A stretch of DNA of 64,000 bases from Gnetum montanum (lineage: Eukaryota > Streptophyta > Gnetopsida > Gnetales > Gnetaceae): contig MNCI01014752.1 of the NCBI GenBank assembly GCA_015680685.1, forward strand, positions 132,322 to 196,321, in the 5' to 3' direction. The position numbers and the translations under genes are program-made. The notes under the pieces were generated by a model that searched no databases, was not told where the DNA came from, and worked only from the letters and a program-made list of their open reading frames with translations. Positions 10,985 to 22,189 of the stretch are shown one piece after another; the stretch's first letter is position 1, and the number at the start of each line of letters is the position of its first letter.

Positions 10985-11892
10985 CAAGAATTTACCAAAA
11001 AGAACACAATGCATCAACCAAAATATACACTAATGATACAACCAGCAATGAGGTGAAGAATGGAGAGAAGGATGGAGAGAAGAGAATGGAATGGAGTCTC
11101 AAGAACAAGGTGGTGTACAGCCCCTTGTGTGTTTCATGATTAATGTGACTTGGCAAATCTTAGTCCAACTCTGGCCTCAAACCAACCACATCCAATGACT
11201 TCGCATTAATGCATTCGGCCAAACCATCCTCTTGAATGACAAGGATGCTTCCTCCAAGAGCCACCACCATTCCAATGAAACAAAGGAGAGAATGGGAAGC
11301 GAGAAGGGCCTTAGTTAGAGGGAACATTTTTAGTTCCATAGCTAGTGCTTGTAGCCCAAGTTTATTTCATCTAAGCGGTGTGCTTTGAATTCTCAAATTT
11401 TCTTTTTCTTTTCTTTTTCTCTTTGTTGTTTTTTTTTTGTTTTTTTTGTTTCGTGTTTTTATGCGTGAGAACCATACCACGCAAAGACTTCTTATTTTTA
11501 TTGTCTCAACTTTCGATAATTAGGTATCAGAATGAGAAGAAAACTCAAGAAGAAAACATCCAAGCACCCAAGCGAATGGTCAACACAAAAGCATCAAGTT
11601 CCCTTGAAGTCACACCCTTTTTGAACCTTGAGTCCTTAGTTTGAGAAGTGCCCAGTTACCATTTCGTTAAAGTTCTTATTAAGAAAGAGACTGTACATTT
11701 CCAAGCCAAGAGAGACCATAGAAACTGGTGGATGGATGGATGAAGTGGACTCATTACCTGCCATATCAAAAGAACATACCTTAGTATCAACATCATGACT
11801 TAAAGGTAAAAACCAAACATTAGCAATCAATGAAAAATAGTTCATACCATTGGGAAGAACACTTATTGGGTGACAAACTTACATGGTGGATC
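10985..11892 (-). other. Spacer of element C
   Basis: No coding potential was found. The segment aligns along its length with 26060-26640 of element D in the same orientation. Shared landmarks are TGACTTCGCAT, CAACCACCATTCCA, GGGCTTTAGTTAGAGG, GGGTGTGCTTTGA and ACCACACCATGCAAGGACTT-like stretches. The ORF at 11378-11644 comes from a T-rich tract. Confidence 0.6.
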
Positions 11893-11913
11893 TCACACAC
11901 ACACACACACACA
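11893..11913. repeat. (CA)n microsatellite
   Basis: About ten uninterrupted CA units within the spacer of element C. Confidence 0.95.
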
Positions 11914-11952
11914 ATGAAAAAGTATAATGATGTTGAAAAACAAAAACAAGAA

Positions 11953-12052
11953 GAGTTAAAGAAATTTGTAAAACAAAAACAAGAAATGTTAAAGAAATTT
12001 GTAAAACAAAAATAAGAAAAGTTAAAGAAATTTGTAAAACAAAAATGTGTAA
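11953..12052. repeat. 33-bp tandem repeat, about three copies
   Basis: The unit begins GTTAAAGAAATTTGTAAAAC and is followed by AAAAACAAGAAAT-like sequence. It occurs about three times, after which AACAAAAAYRTGTAAA half-units continue to about 12076. It translates as an 11-residue KKFVKQKQE repeat, but the frame is short and lies in a noncoding spacer. Confidence 0.85.
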
Positions 12053-12189
12053 AACAAAAACATGTAAAACAAAAACTAAAAAGGAATGAGGGCTTCCAAT
12101 GATCAGCATAGGTGGCCATCTTCCCCATGGCTGAGTTGCAAGGGAGAGATCCGAAATAATGAGCTCCTATTTGAATTTCTTAGAAGTGC

Positions 12190-13020
12190 CTAACTTCTCC
12201 CGATTGATGTTCTTAAATTAAGGGGTGGAAGTTGGCGACGCTCATACTCCAATGTGTCTATGCCTTCGTTGTTAGCATGAGTTTCCTTAGTTCGTTCCAT
12301 GTATATTAGTTTGCTCTTTCTAGTAGCTGTCAACCATGGGATGTCTACTACTTGTTGTGTGGTTGCTACATACAGGCATCTTTGTTTCAAAGTATCAAGG
12401 GCATACCTACTACATGGAGGAGATGTTGTGCATTCCTCCATGTCATCACCCGATGAATCACTGTATGTGATGCATGGAACTTTCTTCTTCAAAACCTTTC
12501 CATATATGTTTATCTTAAATATCTACAATGAAAGATCATGGATCCCTAGGTATGCATCTACTGTACTTAGCCATGGCCTTCCCATTATAATTGGGAAGTC
12601 CCCTTCGATGTTGTTGATTTCAATCACTAGGAAATCAGCTGGGTAGGACCAACCACACACAGTGGTAACAATGTCCTCCACCAATCCCAAAGGAATGGTA
12701 ATGGACTAGTCTGCCAGCTCTAGTTGGATGTTGCTCTTCTTAAGTTGGGGCAGGTTCCAAGCTTGATACATCTCTCGTGAAATTAAATTGACTCTGGAAC
12801 CTGAGTCAAGAATAGCCTTATGTGGTTTGTTCCTGATGATTTGTAAATAGGTTAAGGGGATTCTAGGATTAGTTAGTTTCCTAGGAAGGTGGCCTACCTT
12901 AATCCAGTTGGTTACGGTATGCATTAACATAACCGTATGCGTACAGCTCTGTTGGACTGAAGGGTGTTCCGAAGTTTTAGATGGTGGAGTGTACATGGGC
13001 TCAATCGCTTGTTGGTGCAA
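12190..13020 (-). pseudogene. Protease region of element C, active-site triad retained
   Basis: The minus-strand frame 13020-12706 contains VTNWIKVGHLPRK, then AILDSGSRVNLISREMYQAW with the aspartic protease D-S-G intact (about 12813-12805), then NLPQLKKSNIQLELAD. Frames further left give SYPADFLVIEIN, FPIIMGRPWLSTVDA (12600-12550) and the post-protease segment at 12492-12190 with KKKVPCITYSD and QRCLYVATT. Of the three protease copies in the window, only this one keeps the catalytic triad. No RT follows. Confidence 0.75.
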
Positions 13021-13289
13021 GAGTTTGTTTGGGCTTTTGGTTCTGAAAAATTTCTTTTCTTTTTATAGTTGTTAGAACTAGCAGCAAGTTGAATATTTAC
13101 AGCTCTCATAGTGTTACGTTGTTGCGGTTGAGTGGGGAGTTCCCCTTGCATTGTTGGAGTAGGAGGTGTTATGGGAACTACTGGTGGAAGAGGTGTGGAT
13201 GGAGTTGGAGGATGGTAAGTATGTGAGGTGTCTCCCAGAGGAAAAGGAGTCCTCCTAAAGTACTCCCGAACTTGGTAGTGATGTTAGGG

Positions 13290-15437
13290 AGTTGTGTGAC
13301 CCACAAAGTCACTTGGAGAAATCAGCTGCTACACATAATAACCATATGGATCAAGCTGCCGGTAAGGGTACTATTGTGTTGGTGGTGGCATCCCTCATGA
13401 CTATGGGTATTACCACTACTAGTGTTGACCAATGGGTTGTGGTCGAGTTCCACTTGGATAATACGTTAATCGTTGGTGGAACTGCCTTGGGTTACCTTGT
13501 GGATAAGGTAACCTTCGGGGTGTTTGCCGTTGGTTGAGTTTTGGATTAAGTGCATATACCCCAGACTCCTATAGATGTGAGATGATTGGACAACATCCCT
13601 TGGGATGATCATAATGGTAGATCTCACATCCACCATCATCATCTATGTCTAAATCCACAACTTCATCGGAGATAGTAATTTTCCCCTTACCCTTGTTATG
13701 TGCAGGGCTTGAATATCTCTGCTTTGTCTTACCTTTGTCACTACTTCATTCCTCCTTAGATCCTTCTACAACTTTCAAGACAGTTTCAAGTCTAGAATCT
13801 AAGGAATCCCACAATTGATCCATCTTAGCTGATACTTCTATTGCTAAGTTTTGGATTGGCAAGGTTTTTCTATTCACCAACTCTTCGAGTGGTGACTCAT
13901 CCTCCTCATCATAAAATCTCACTCACTTCTTTCGAAGAGAGGGATCATGATTGTATTCTTCCTTACTCTCTCTTTTTCATAGTTCACCTTCTTCTTTTGC
14001 TACTTGTTCCAACAAGCGATGTACTTCATGGGCTCTAAGTTCTGATAATATCACTTGGGCATAAGTCCCAAGGGTTCTCCTAGTCTCATGTCTTAGCCCA
14101 TCCACGATGTGGCGAAGTTGATCCCATTGAGCATATCCATGGCCTGGTCAATGATGTAACAATGTGTAGTAGCAGGCCATGGCAGCATCCAAGGGTTCAG
14201 GAGTACCTTGCTTCCATCCTTGGATCTGCTTATGCAAATTATACACTCTGGAGTATGTTTGATACTTATCGTTGAAGAGTTCTAACATCGTACTCCACCT
14301 CCTAATGGTTTTCGGTTCTAAGGATCAGTACCAACTCTCTACTTCTTTAGTGAGTGTCTTGGGAAACAACTTAAGTTTTTGCCACTCGTTCTCTATATTT
14401 TGCAAGGTGCAGGCATTGTGGAATTCTTGTAAATGATGTTGCAGATCAGCGTTGTACCCCCCTTCAAAATGTGGGATATTTTTCATGTCTAAACGCTTGA
14501 TCTGACTATCTTTTAAGTGCCTTGTTGGTATTCTAACTGCCTCTGTTATGTCAAGCATACTTCGGGTGACAAGTAGGGGCTCATCATGGTAATCTCTTTC
14601 ATGACACCTATGATGTCTACATTGTTCCCTACTTTCCCTTCGTTCATGCCCTTGTCCTCTCTCTCAACTCTCTCATCGAGGTCTCTCATTTTTCTTACTT
14701 TTATCCTCTCCGTTATGCTTTTTAGGACTACACCTAGAGGTGGAAGGAGAGGATGAGTGATGTGAAGAAGGGGAAGAAGAAGGAGAACCATCACCATGGC
14801 GATGTTTCTTGCCTTCCCTTTGGCTGCTTCGGCCCCGATCGTGATGATGATCTAAGTGCCCATTCTTGGCATGAGTTGTTGTTCCTTCTATGAATAGTTG
14901 GTGTTCACAGGGATTAGAACCAGTGTTATGTATCGTTGATTATAGGTTCTGATGCCTTAACTCCTCACCATCGTTCGGAGGGGGAACATCATTTGTTAGA
15001 GAACCCGTTATAATGGGTTCCTCATCTCCTATTTCACTAAGGACATGTGGGGCTATGCCCTTCAACAGTGTATGTTGGCTCTCCTACCTTGAGTCCCTCA
15101 TACATTGTAAAGGTGTGGGATGGTAATCCCTCAAGTCAAAATTTTCCAAAACGTATTTAGCATATAATTCTATCATGCCAATCTATGCCAAAGCATGGAG
15201 AAGCATGTTTGGGACTGCACGGTCTGGAGGTAACACAATGTTACCTTGTAAGTCTCTCTAGTGCATCTGCTCATCTTAATGAAAGATAAAAGTAAAATTA
15301 GGAATATACTCATCCGGATGAGTATATTCCACCCTATATTATTGAGGAACTGGCTGTTTTAGGTTATGTGTTTTTGATTGTCGACTGTTCTTTGTATGGT
15401 TCTTAGGTGGTGAATTGCTTTTGCTAGAAGAAGACAT
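13290..15437 (-). pseudogene. Gag of element C
   Basis: The start is MSSSSKSNS (ATG 15437-15435), matching MSSSSHKHE in D. Then come the YTHPDEYIPNFTFIFH segment (about 15320) and a charged H/R/S-rich linker (14900-14600). A gag core follows at 14558-14050 (RLDMKNIPHFEGG, EWQKLKLFPKTL, ELFNDKYQTYSRV, LHKQIQGWKQ). The knuckle-like CEIYHYDHPKGCCPI (about 13620-13570) lacks the second Cys of C-X2-C-X3-H-X4-C. Frameshifts and stops interrupt it, but it is less decayed than B. Confidence 0.8.
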
Positions 15438-15567
15438 TGTTATTTATCGGTGTGCAAATTTTACTATTATATAATTTTTCTTATTTAATTAATTAACCCG
15501 AAGGTTCGTTTAGGCTCCCAATGATGTGAGTGATATCCTATGTTCTATTCGGCGCACAAACACTTAG

Positions 15568-15585
15568 TCCCCAGCAACGGTGCCA
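15568..15585 (-). other. Primer-binding site of element C
   Basis: The minus strand reads TGGCACCGTTGCTGGGGA, one base inside the LTR edge. This is close to TGGCGCCGTTGCCGGGGA, the site used by many plant Tat/Athila elements. It fixes strand and LTR boundary. Confidence 0.9.
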
Positions 15586-15586
15586 A

Positions 15587-16125
15587 TGATGAGTGGCGAG
15601 GTACCCCTACACTCAACCATACGAATACAAGCGTAGCATGCGTGATTCAGTCAAACTCCATAGACTATGTGCCTACACACCCCATGGAACACTTAGGGTT
15701 AATTATTCGTTGTCTTCCCAGACTTACTTGTAATTGTCACGGTGTATGGTTAAGCAAGTCTTAGGTATATGATTTTTATGTCTTTTTATGTTTTATCTCC
15801 TACGCTACTAAGGTGAAGGGTTGAGAAGACTAATTGCTAACTCTAACTAATGAAATAAGTCTAAATTAACCTAGCATAAGCATCCGTTCCCACTTACCGT
15901 AAACACCCTAAACCGATGCAACTTCGGCTACCAAATGCTAATCGTTGCTGGGATCACCAAGCATAACGCACNTCTGCCAGAGTTTCCCTACTGTCTAGCC
16001 TATGATTCTCAAACAAGGGAGAGCCACCTCTTATTTAAAAATATGATGGCACACCACGATATCATGTACGCAATATCGCAGGGGAAGACGCGATATCATG
16101 GCCCATGCGATATTGTGTCCCATCA
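15587..16125 (-). repeat. 5' LTR of element C
   Basis: On the plus strand it begins TGATGAGTGGCGAGGTACC and ends TGTCCCATCA, i.e. TG...CA on the minus strand. U3 carries several GATATC/AATATC palindromes and a TTTAAATAAG TATA-like box, matching the U3 of element E. It is only 539 bp, because the R/U5 part present in E is deleted. Confidence 0.85.
15972..15972. other. Ambiguous base (N)
   Basis: The only undetermined base in the window, in the LTR of element C. It is an assembly or base-call uncertainty. Confidence 0.95.
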
Positions 16126-16794
16126 CTTAGACAAAATAATAAGCTACAAGCACTAGTTATGAAACTAGAAAGACATGTTACCCATTCCTAAAGGTCCCCT
16201 CTAACTAAGGCTCATCTCATGTCATATTAACCACAAAATCTACACGGGACTTCATGTGACCACAATATGGGACTCCATTTCACACTCTACTTCATCCATC
16301 GATGCTTTCCGCAACTCACCTCACTATTGTTTCTCATGCTTGTTTCCATGTCTTGGTTTAATACTATCAACATTCTTCAGTAGTTTCTTTGGTGATTTGA
16401 TCCCTAACTAACCATAACCATTAATCATCCATGGGGCCCATGGACTTCTTGGTTTGAAAACATGCAAGGGCATTAAGGGCATAAGCTTGCTATGGGGAGG
16501 ATCCACTTGCATACTCCTTGGTTAGGCTAGTTAAGTTCCTCATCCCTTAGGCATTTTTGCATTCAAATCTTTTGTGCTCCACATCAATTACATCCAATTG
16601 TGCACTTCTTAATTTAAAATTCTCCTAGTGAAATTCCATTTTTTGTGAATTATCTAGCCCTCTTCATGCATTTCATCATGTTCTTGACTTTTCTAGCTTC
16701 CTCTAGACACAAATTTTATGTAAAAACTCCTTATTTTGACTTAGTTTTTAAAAGTAAAAATTTTGTTCTTTAGTTGCATTAATGGAACCCCATC
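16126..16794 (+). other. Resumed spacer of element B
   Basis: No coding potential. It aligns with the reverse complement of about 25880-26200 of element D: TCTTGGTTT, CTCAC(C/T)CACTRTTG and GATTTGATCC-like landmarks in the same order. This shows that 10984 and 16126 were once close together. Confidence 0.55.
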
Positions 16795-16868
16795 AACATG
16801 GTCTACTGCATCGACATGACCCCATAGATAGTACCCCATCAACATAGCACAAAAGTTCTATATATAGG
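16795..16868 (+). promoter_or_regulatory. Candidate internal promoter of element B 3' ORF
   Basis: Repeats of the type CCCCATCAACATRG and GCATCGACATGACCCC are followed by a TATA box CTATATATAGG (16858-16868). The arrangement resembles the B U3 at about 20390-20450, where CATCGACACATGG and GCATTGACAC are followed by CCTATATAAAT. It lies about 450 bp before the 3' ORF start, and D and E have a TATA box at the corresponding place. Function is inferred. Confidence 0.5.
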
Positions 16869-17012
16869 TGCAACACTTAGTGAATGTTTTTCCATTTTCT
16901 TCAAAACGAGAGAGGATTTTTTGTAGTTTCCAGAGCCCAAAGCCTTCCAAAATCCATATCTCACAAACTTCTTGTCTAATTAATCCTGTTCTTCAATCCT
17001 ACAACTAACGAA

Positions 17013-17315
17013 GTTGAGCTCTACGTCATGGGGGCCACAAACCTTAGGTCTCTGATGAAAAAGTTTTCAAATTTTTTCTAACTCCCACAACATTTAACTA
17101 ATAAAATGATATTAAAATTACTAATTCATGAGAATTAAACCTTTTCAACAAACTTTGGTTGCCATCTAAATGAAATAATAATAAAATAATATTAAAATAA
17201 TCAAATCTGTCATGATCACAACTTAGCTAGGTGTAACTAATCCATAGAGACAAGGTACCCAAGTGTTTCAAAGTTACACATTAAATGTTGATCTTTTGTC
17301 ATGCTGTGATTACAG
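17013..17315 (+). other. Candidate leader intron before the B 3' ORF
   Basis: The acceptor TGATTACAG ends at 17315, immediately before ATG (17316). The donor position aligned with the consensus donor of D reads AAG-GTTGAG-like (GT at 17013-17014), which is weak. The YAG directly before ATG is conserved in D and E. Confidence 0.4.
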
Positions 17316-20110
17316 ATGGTACCTAGACTAAGGGACAAATGTGGATAGAAGCTGGGACTATCCCAACCGAGAGATAAGCAAGCTAGAACTAGAAGGGACC
17401 AATAGTTGGAATAGCCCCAAGAATAAGTAGTTGAAACACATGTAAAAGGACCTCTTCAGGAGGAGCTTGAAGTGGAATCTGTTCATTAGATTCCTAAAGA
17501 TAAAACAAAGCAATCCTACCAAAATGAGGCACTGAGACCAAGGCCAAACCTTGAGGTCACCTTGACAAATTCCTACCTTAGGAAAATCAAGGCTAAGAAG
17601 ATTCAACTTTTGGTTCTTCAAGAGCTGAACTGTGGTACCTTCTTAGACTTCGATCTAAAAGAAGTCAGAACTCAATTACAGACTTCTCCCATGTGGCCTA
17701 CTCTTGCATCCAATGGGGAATGGTATATGAGCGAAACCTATCTCTTTTGGAACAATAGATAGTTGGATGACACATTGAAAATTAAGGACATTAGTATGTC
17801 TTACTTGGTGGAGGCCATCTCTCAAGTCCTTAGCTTGCTGGACACTAGGGCAACCATGGCAAAAATCTCAACACAAGTGGACCTAGAGGCTAAAAAGAGT
17901 AGGTCTAGTGGTGCTATGGAGTTGATCGCAAAGAATATAGTGTAATCACAATGGAAAAATGTGCATACTTCAAGATTGCGTCCTACCACCTCAATTCAAT
18001 GGTGAGGCCAAGCATGGTAACAACTTTCTTTGCCTATGCATGCATCACTTTGAGCAAAAAATTTTGTTAATCTTCCACAACTAATCTATCATGAGATAGA
18101 GAAGTGCTTCAAGGAAAACGAATGTGAGGGAAAGGAACTCCCCTTTCTATGCCTCATCTAGAAATTCTACAAAAGGGGAGGAATAGCTTGCTATTCAAAT
18201 GACACCCTTCAAGATGCTCCTATTGTCTCTTGGAAACAAATGAGGAAAGACAAAGTGCCTACCAAGACATAAGAAGAGGAGCAACCACCACCACCACCCA
18301 CTCATGAAACAAAGTTGGAGGCTTGCGCTACCGTGGAGCACATGTAGAAACTTCATGAGCAACTACTACAATAGCAGCAGGTAGGATTGAGTGGGAATCC
18401 ATGTATCTACCAACCAATCCTAAGTCACGTGAATGAGGTTACTCATACCATTAGCTAGTTGGAGGACATAGCACCAACATTTTCTATTCAATGAATGTAG
18501 TGCTTGTGTGCTTGAATCCTAGTACTCAAGAGGTAATGGTGTCCATTCAAAGACAATAGCAATTTTCAAAGATTTCTAGAAATGCTACTTCCATCTCGAT
18601 GCACCTAGAGGAAGGTAATGGGGTAATTGTCTTAGTGATGTGGCACTAAGGGTAGGAAATACTATCCAAGGTGGTAGTTGAAAGAGTGGGAGAAGCACTC
18701 AATGTTCTAGTAGCATTTGTGCCAGATATTGCTACACTTAGAGATGTGCAAACATTTGTAGGAGTAGTAAGTAGAAGACTCAACGTAGCCCAACATAAAG
18801 AATTGCTAGAATGACTAGTGGGAACTAAGCAACTGATTATAGAGGTCTCTAACCTTTCAGATGACATCACTTCAACCTAGTTAATGATTTTGGAGGCTAA
18901 GGGCAAGTACCTCACTGCTAATGCCCAACAAGAGGCAACCACAACTAAAAATCAGTGATTAGCTACTAATGTTGTAGAATTACAAGCCTACCTTGTTGAT
19001 CTTACAATTCTCAGCCAAGCCATAACCAAAGATGAAGCTTTTTTGAGCTTCAGGAAAAACTATAATTGGTCAAGAATGCTAAGGAGACTATAGTCTTTGA
19101 TGAGTCCATAGCAACAACAATGGCTTATAACATGAAGAAGGACTTATCAAAGCTTCACAAAGAAAATGCAATTCTAACTAAGGACAACTATCACCTACAC
19201 AGTGTTAAACTCCAAAAAGAATATATGGTTGAACATATGAGACAATAGTAGGACTATCTTACCAAGGTAACCATAGACCTAAGGAGGCTAGCAGCAAAAA
19301 ATCGTGATCTCTTGATGGAGGAGGTCTGTGATCTTTGCCAGAGATCTAAAATTAAGATCTTCACCTAGAAGAATGAGGTTCTCAAGTTGAAAAGAGTCAA
19401 AAACCATTATAGGGATTGGGTTAGCCTTCAAAAAGATATCAAACTGGTGAAAGAAAAATTGAATGAGGCCCTCTAGGAGCTCCAACAAGGAGGTGACATG
19501 TAGTAAATCAGAGAGATGACAAAGTACATGGAGCTCACCAACCTCTATTACACAAACTTGATAATGCTAATTGCTAGGAGGCCAAGGTGAGAACTAAAGA
19601 AGTAGGTGGCCAGCTCGTACCTATTGTACAAGGCCAAGTTCAAGCATCACAAGGAGACAAAGAAAAAATTAGAAACAACCAATGTTGAACTTGATGTTCT
19701 TATTCATTGATCAAAGTTCCAAACTTGAGAACCTAGCTTGCATAATAAGTAGCTATGAGGATCTACAAAATGCTATCAGGGCATTTGATATTGAACACAA
19801 AAAATTCGTAGCCTAGTTCATCAACATGAAGGAGTTATCCCTACAATGCCCTATCCGTGGGATGTTCCTGTATAAGCCCACATTGGTGATGTTGTATGGA
19901 CTATGTACGATCCTTAGAGTAAAAGGGAGAAGATGAAAGCATTGATGGATGCTTTTCATCTTCCAACTGTAGTCACAATTGTAGTTGGACAACCATAACC
20001 ATAGCCTCAACCAAAATAGTTACATGCACCAGAGGTAGGAGAAGGTCCTTTGACACCTCAGGAACCTCCACCACCTGGACTATTTCATTTCCTCCTCTTC
20101 TTCAAGCCAC
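17316..20110 (+). pseudogene. Element B 3' ORF: plant transposon protein-like domain plus coiled coil
   Basis: The region starts at ATG 17316, directly behind the acceptor. The N-terminal half (about 17580-18250) contains LQTSPMWP, NGEWYMSETYLFW and KIKDISMSY-VEAISQVLSL. It then has AYHLNSMVRPSMVTTFFAYA in another frame, and LPFLCLI-KFYKRGGI. This order (W-Y, GV/DI-S-AI--LGL, YHL-P--V, LPF--LI--LC--AGV) is the pattern of the 'putative plant transposon protein' family (PF20167-like). A long helical, K/E/L-rich coiled-coil region (about 18640-19780) and a P-rich C-terminus follow. Many stops and frameshifts are present. Such extra ORFs lie between pol and 3' LTR in Tat/Athila elements; the role is unknown. 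Confidence 0.7.
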
Positions 20111-20325
20111 CATAGGGGTTTTACTATTAGTTTTTGTAACAATGTTCAATTTTGTTATCATGAACACCAATTTTTGGAAAATTTGTTGATCCATACACTT
20201 AGGCACTTAGCGTTAATTGAGTTAGTGAGTGTGTGTTAGTCAGTCAGTCAATATTCCCATACCTTCCAAAAATTTTGTAAAAATATTGTTCCTCCCTTTG
20301 TTCACTCGAGGATGAGTTTTTATTC

Positions 20326-20338
20326 AGTCATGGCAGTA
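20326..20338 (+). other. Polypurine tract of element B
   Basis: AGTCATGGCAGTA directly before the LTR start TGATAAGTCACAG. The same context (ATTCAGTC/ATTCAATC plus a G-run plus TA) precedes the 3' LTRs of D and E. The purine run is eroded. Confidence 0.65.
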
Positions 20339-20980
20339 TGATAAGTCACAGTTGATTGGACCACGTTGATGCGATCTCTTCAATGTGTATCCATCGACAC
20401 ATGGTTTGATGCATTGACACAATTTCTTATTTCACCTATATAAATGCGTGTACCTATCACATTTATGGCATTCATTCATTTGTAGCTTAGCCAAACTCTT
20501 GTAGTTTGTTTCTTTTAAAGTTAGAATATTTTCTAAGTGCTCATAGTAGGAGTTGAGAAGTGTATAGATCTTTATTCAAGTATTAATGTACCTGGATACT
20601 TCGATGTGAACGGTAATAAAGATGAGCTTCTTGATAAACCTTACATCACTTGGAATTAGCTTAATATTTACTTAATGCATTTACTACTTATGCAATTTAT
20701 TTCAATGCGTTTAATTAATTAATTAATGAAAGTAATTAATACACATAAGTATGACCATCTCAAGCATACGTTAACGCTTGGTAATCCTAGTGGCGCTTAC
20801 GTTTGGTAACCCAATAGCATTATAACATGTTTAGGATGTGTACGGTGGATGGGAATAGATACTTATGTTTGGATTAGTTAGATATTAATTAATTATTAGA
20901 TTAATTAAATGTTTAATTAGTTTATTTTCTACAGTTAGGTGAATTAAATGAAAAATATAAAAAATGATACAAATCATATG
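20339..20980 (+). repeat. 3' LTR of element B, left part
   Basis: Begins TGATAAGTCACAGTTGATTGG. It contains the TATA-like CCTATATAAAT (about 20438) and U3 repeats (CATCGACAC, GCATTGACAC). Its body is alignable with 100-600. It stops at 20980, where element D is inserted, and continues at 40687. Confidence 0.85.
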
Positions 20981-21917
20981 TGATGAGTGATGAGGTACCC
21001 CTACATGCAACCGTACGAATCACAAAGTGTTCATGCATGATCCAATAAAATTCTATAGACTTTATCATTTCTAGTGCACTAGTCCTATAGGAAGTGAATC
21101 TTGCCTTAAGGTCAATCATTGTCTTCCCAATTACACTTGTGATGTACAATGGTATGGTTAAGTGTAATTGAGACATCTAATTTTTATCATTTTTTGTTTT
21201 ATGGTTTGGTGATTAAATGTAGATGAAAGTAATTAGATTAGCTAAATTAAATTAACTAATTAACTAGCATTTAACTAATCCTAACATAAGCATCTAGTCC
21301 CACTTTCTGTACACATCCTGAACCTGCGTATCCACTCTTGGGCAACCAAGTGCTACGCTACTAGGCATACTAAGTAATAATGCCACTAGGATTACTAGGC
21401 AAATACATGTTATGTTGGAAGTGGTTGTACTTATGTGTTTAATCTATCTTGCTTAATTGCCTCATTAACTTAATTACTAGAAATAATTAAAAAATAATTA
21501 CAACATTAAATAAATTATTGAAAACATTAAATGCATAAATGAAAATAGCTAATCTATCCAAAGTGCTGCAAGGTTTATCAAAAAGTTTGTCTTTATTACC
21601 ACACACATTATCATGCTCAGGTATAACAATGCTTGAATAAAGATCTGTACACTCAATGACTCTTGCTACAGGCACTTGGGGAAAAAATTTCTAACTTTTA
21701 AATGGACAAACTATAAGAGCTTTACTGCAACTAGAATCTCCTATGCCATAAATGTAGTGGGTAGACATATATTTATAGCCAAAAACCAACACTGTGTCAA
21801 TGGGGCCTCATCAAGCCATGATACAATGCATTGACAAGGCCTTGGCAATGAGGCCTAGTCGATGAGGTTGCATTAACGAGGCCTCATCAAAACAGCTAAT
21901 CGAACTATAACTCATCA
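20981..21917 (-). repeat. 3' LTR of element D
   Basis: The plus strand runs from TGATGAGTGATGAGG to CTATAACTCATCA (937 bp). It matches 39765-40686 along its whole length. On the minus strand, U3 has repeated GGCCTCATTGA-like units and then GGCTATAAATATATG as TATA box (about 21765-21780). Confidence 0.92.
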
Positions 21918-21930
21918 TACCCCCACGACT
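21918..21930 (-). other. Polypurine tract of element D
   Basis: The minus strand reads GTCGTGGGGGTA immediately before the 3' LTR start TGATGAG. A purine-rich plus-strand primer site at exactly this place is expected. Confidence 0.85.
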
Positions 21931-22189
21931 GAATGAAAACTTGTCCTCGATTTCTTTTACAAAATTTGGGAACGTATGGGATTATTGACTAACTTTTCTC
22001 AAAAAAAAAAAACAAACTAAATGACTTGACAAAAAATTGAGTGCCCAGGTATACAAATCAACATATTACGAAAAATGACAATATTTAGAACACAAAATTG
22101 AACACTATGACATAACTCTTCAAAATTGGACAGCACATGCCTTGATGACATGAAGTGTGGTGGAGAAGATCAAATGGTCCTAGGCAATG

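Larger units (their letters stand above)
10985..16125 (-). mobile_element. Element C: truncated Tat-like gypsy element, no RT/integrase
   Basis: Minus-strand element with 5' LTR (15587-16125), primer-binding site (15568-15585), gag (15437 to about 13290), protease (about 13020-12190) and the family spacer (12128-10985). From the end of the protease region it jumps directly to the pol-end marker, so RT, RNase H and integrase are missing. The 3' ORF and 3' LTR are absent as well, and the left edge at about 10985 is a truncation inside the spacer. It interrupts the B spacer, which resumes at 16126. CTTAA (10977-10981) and CTTAG (16126-16130) could be a mutated target duplication. Confidence 0.75.

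Noticed and set aside
11830-12015. Coiled-coil-like peptide with KKFVKQKQE repeats
   Set aside because: It is the translation of a 33-bp tandem repeat in a noncoding spacer and has no start context or conservation.
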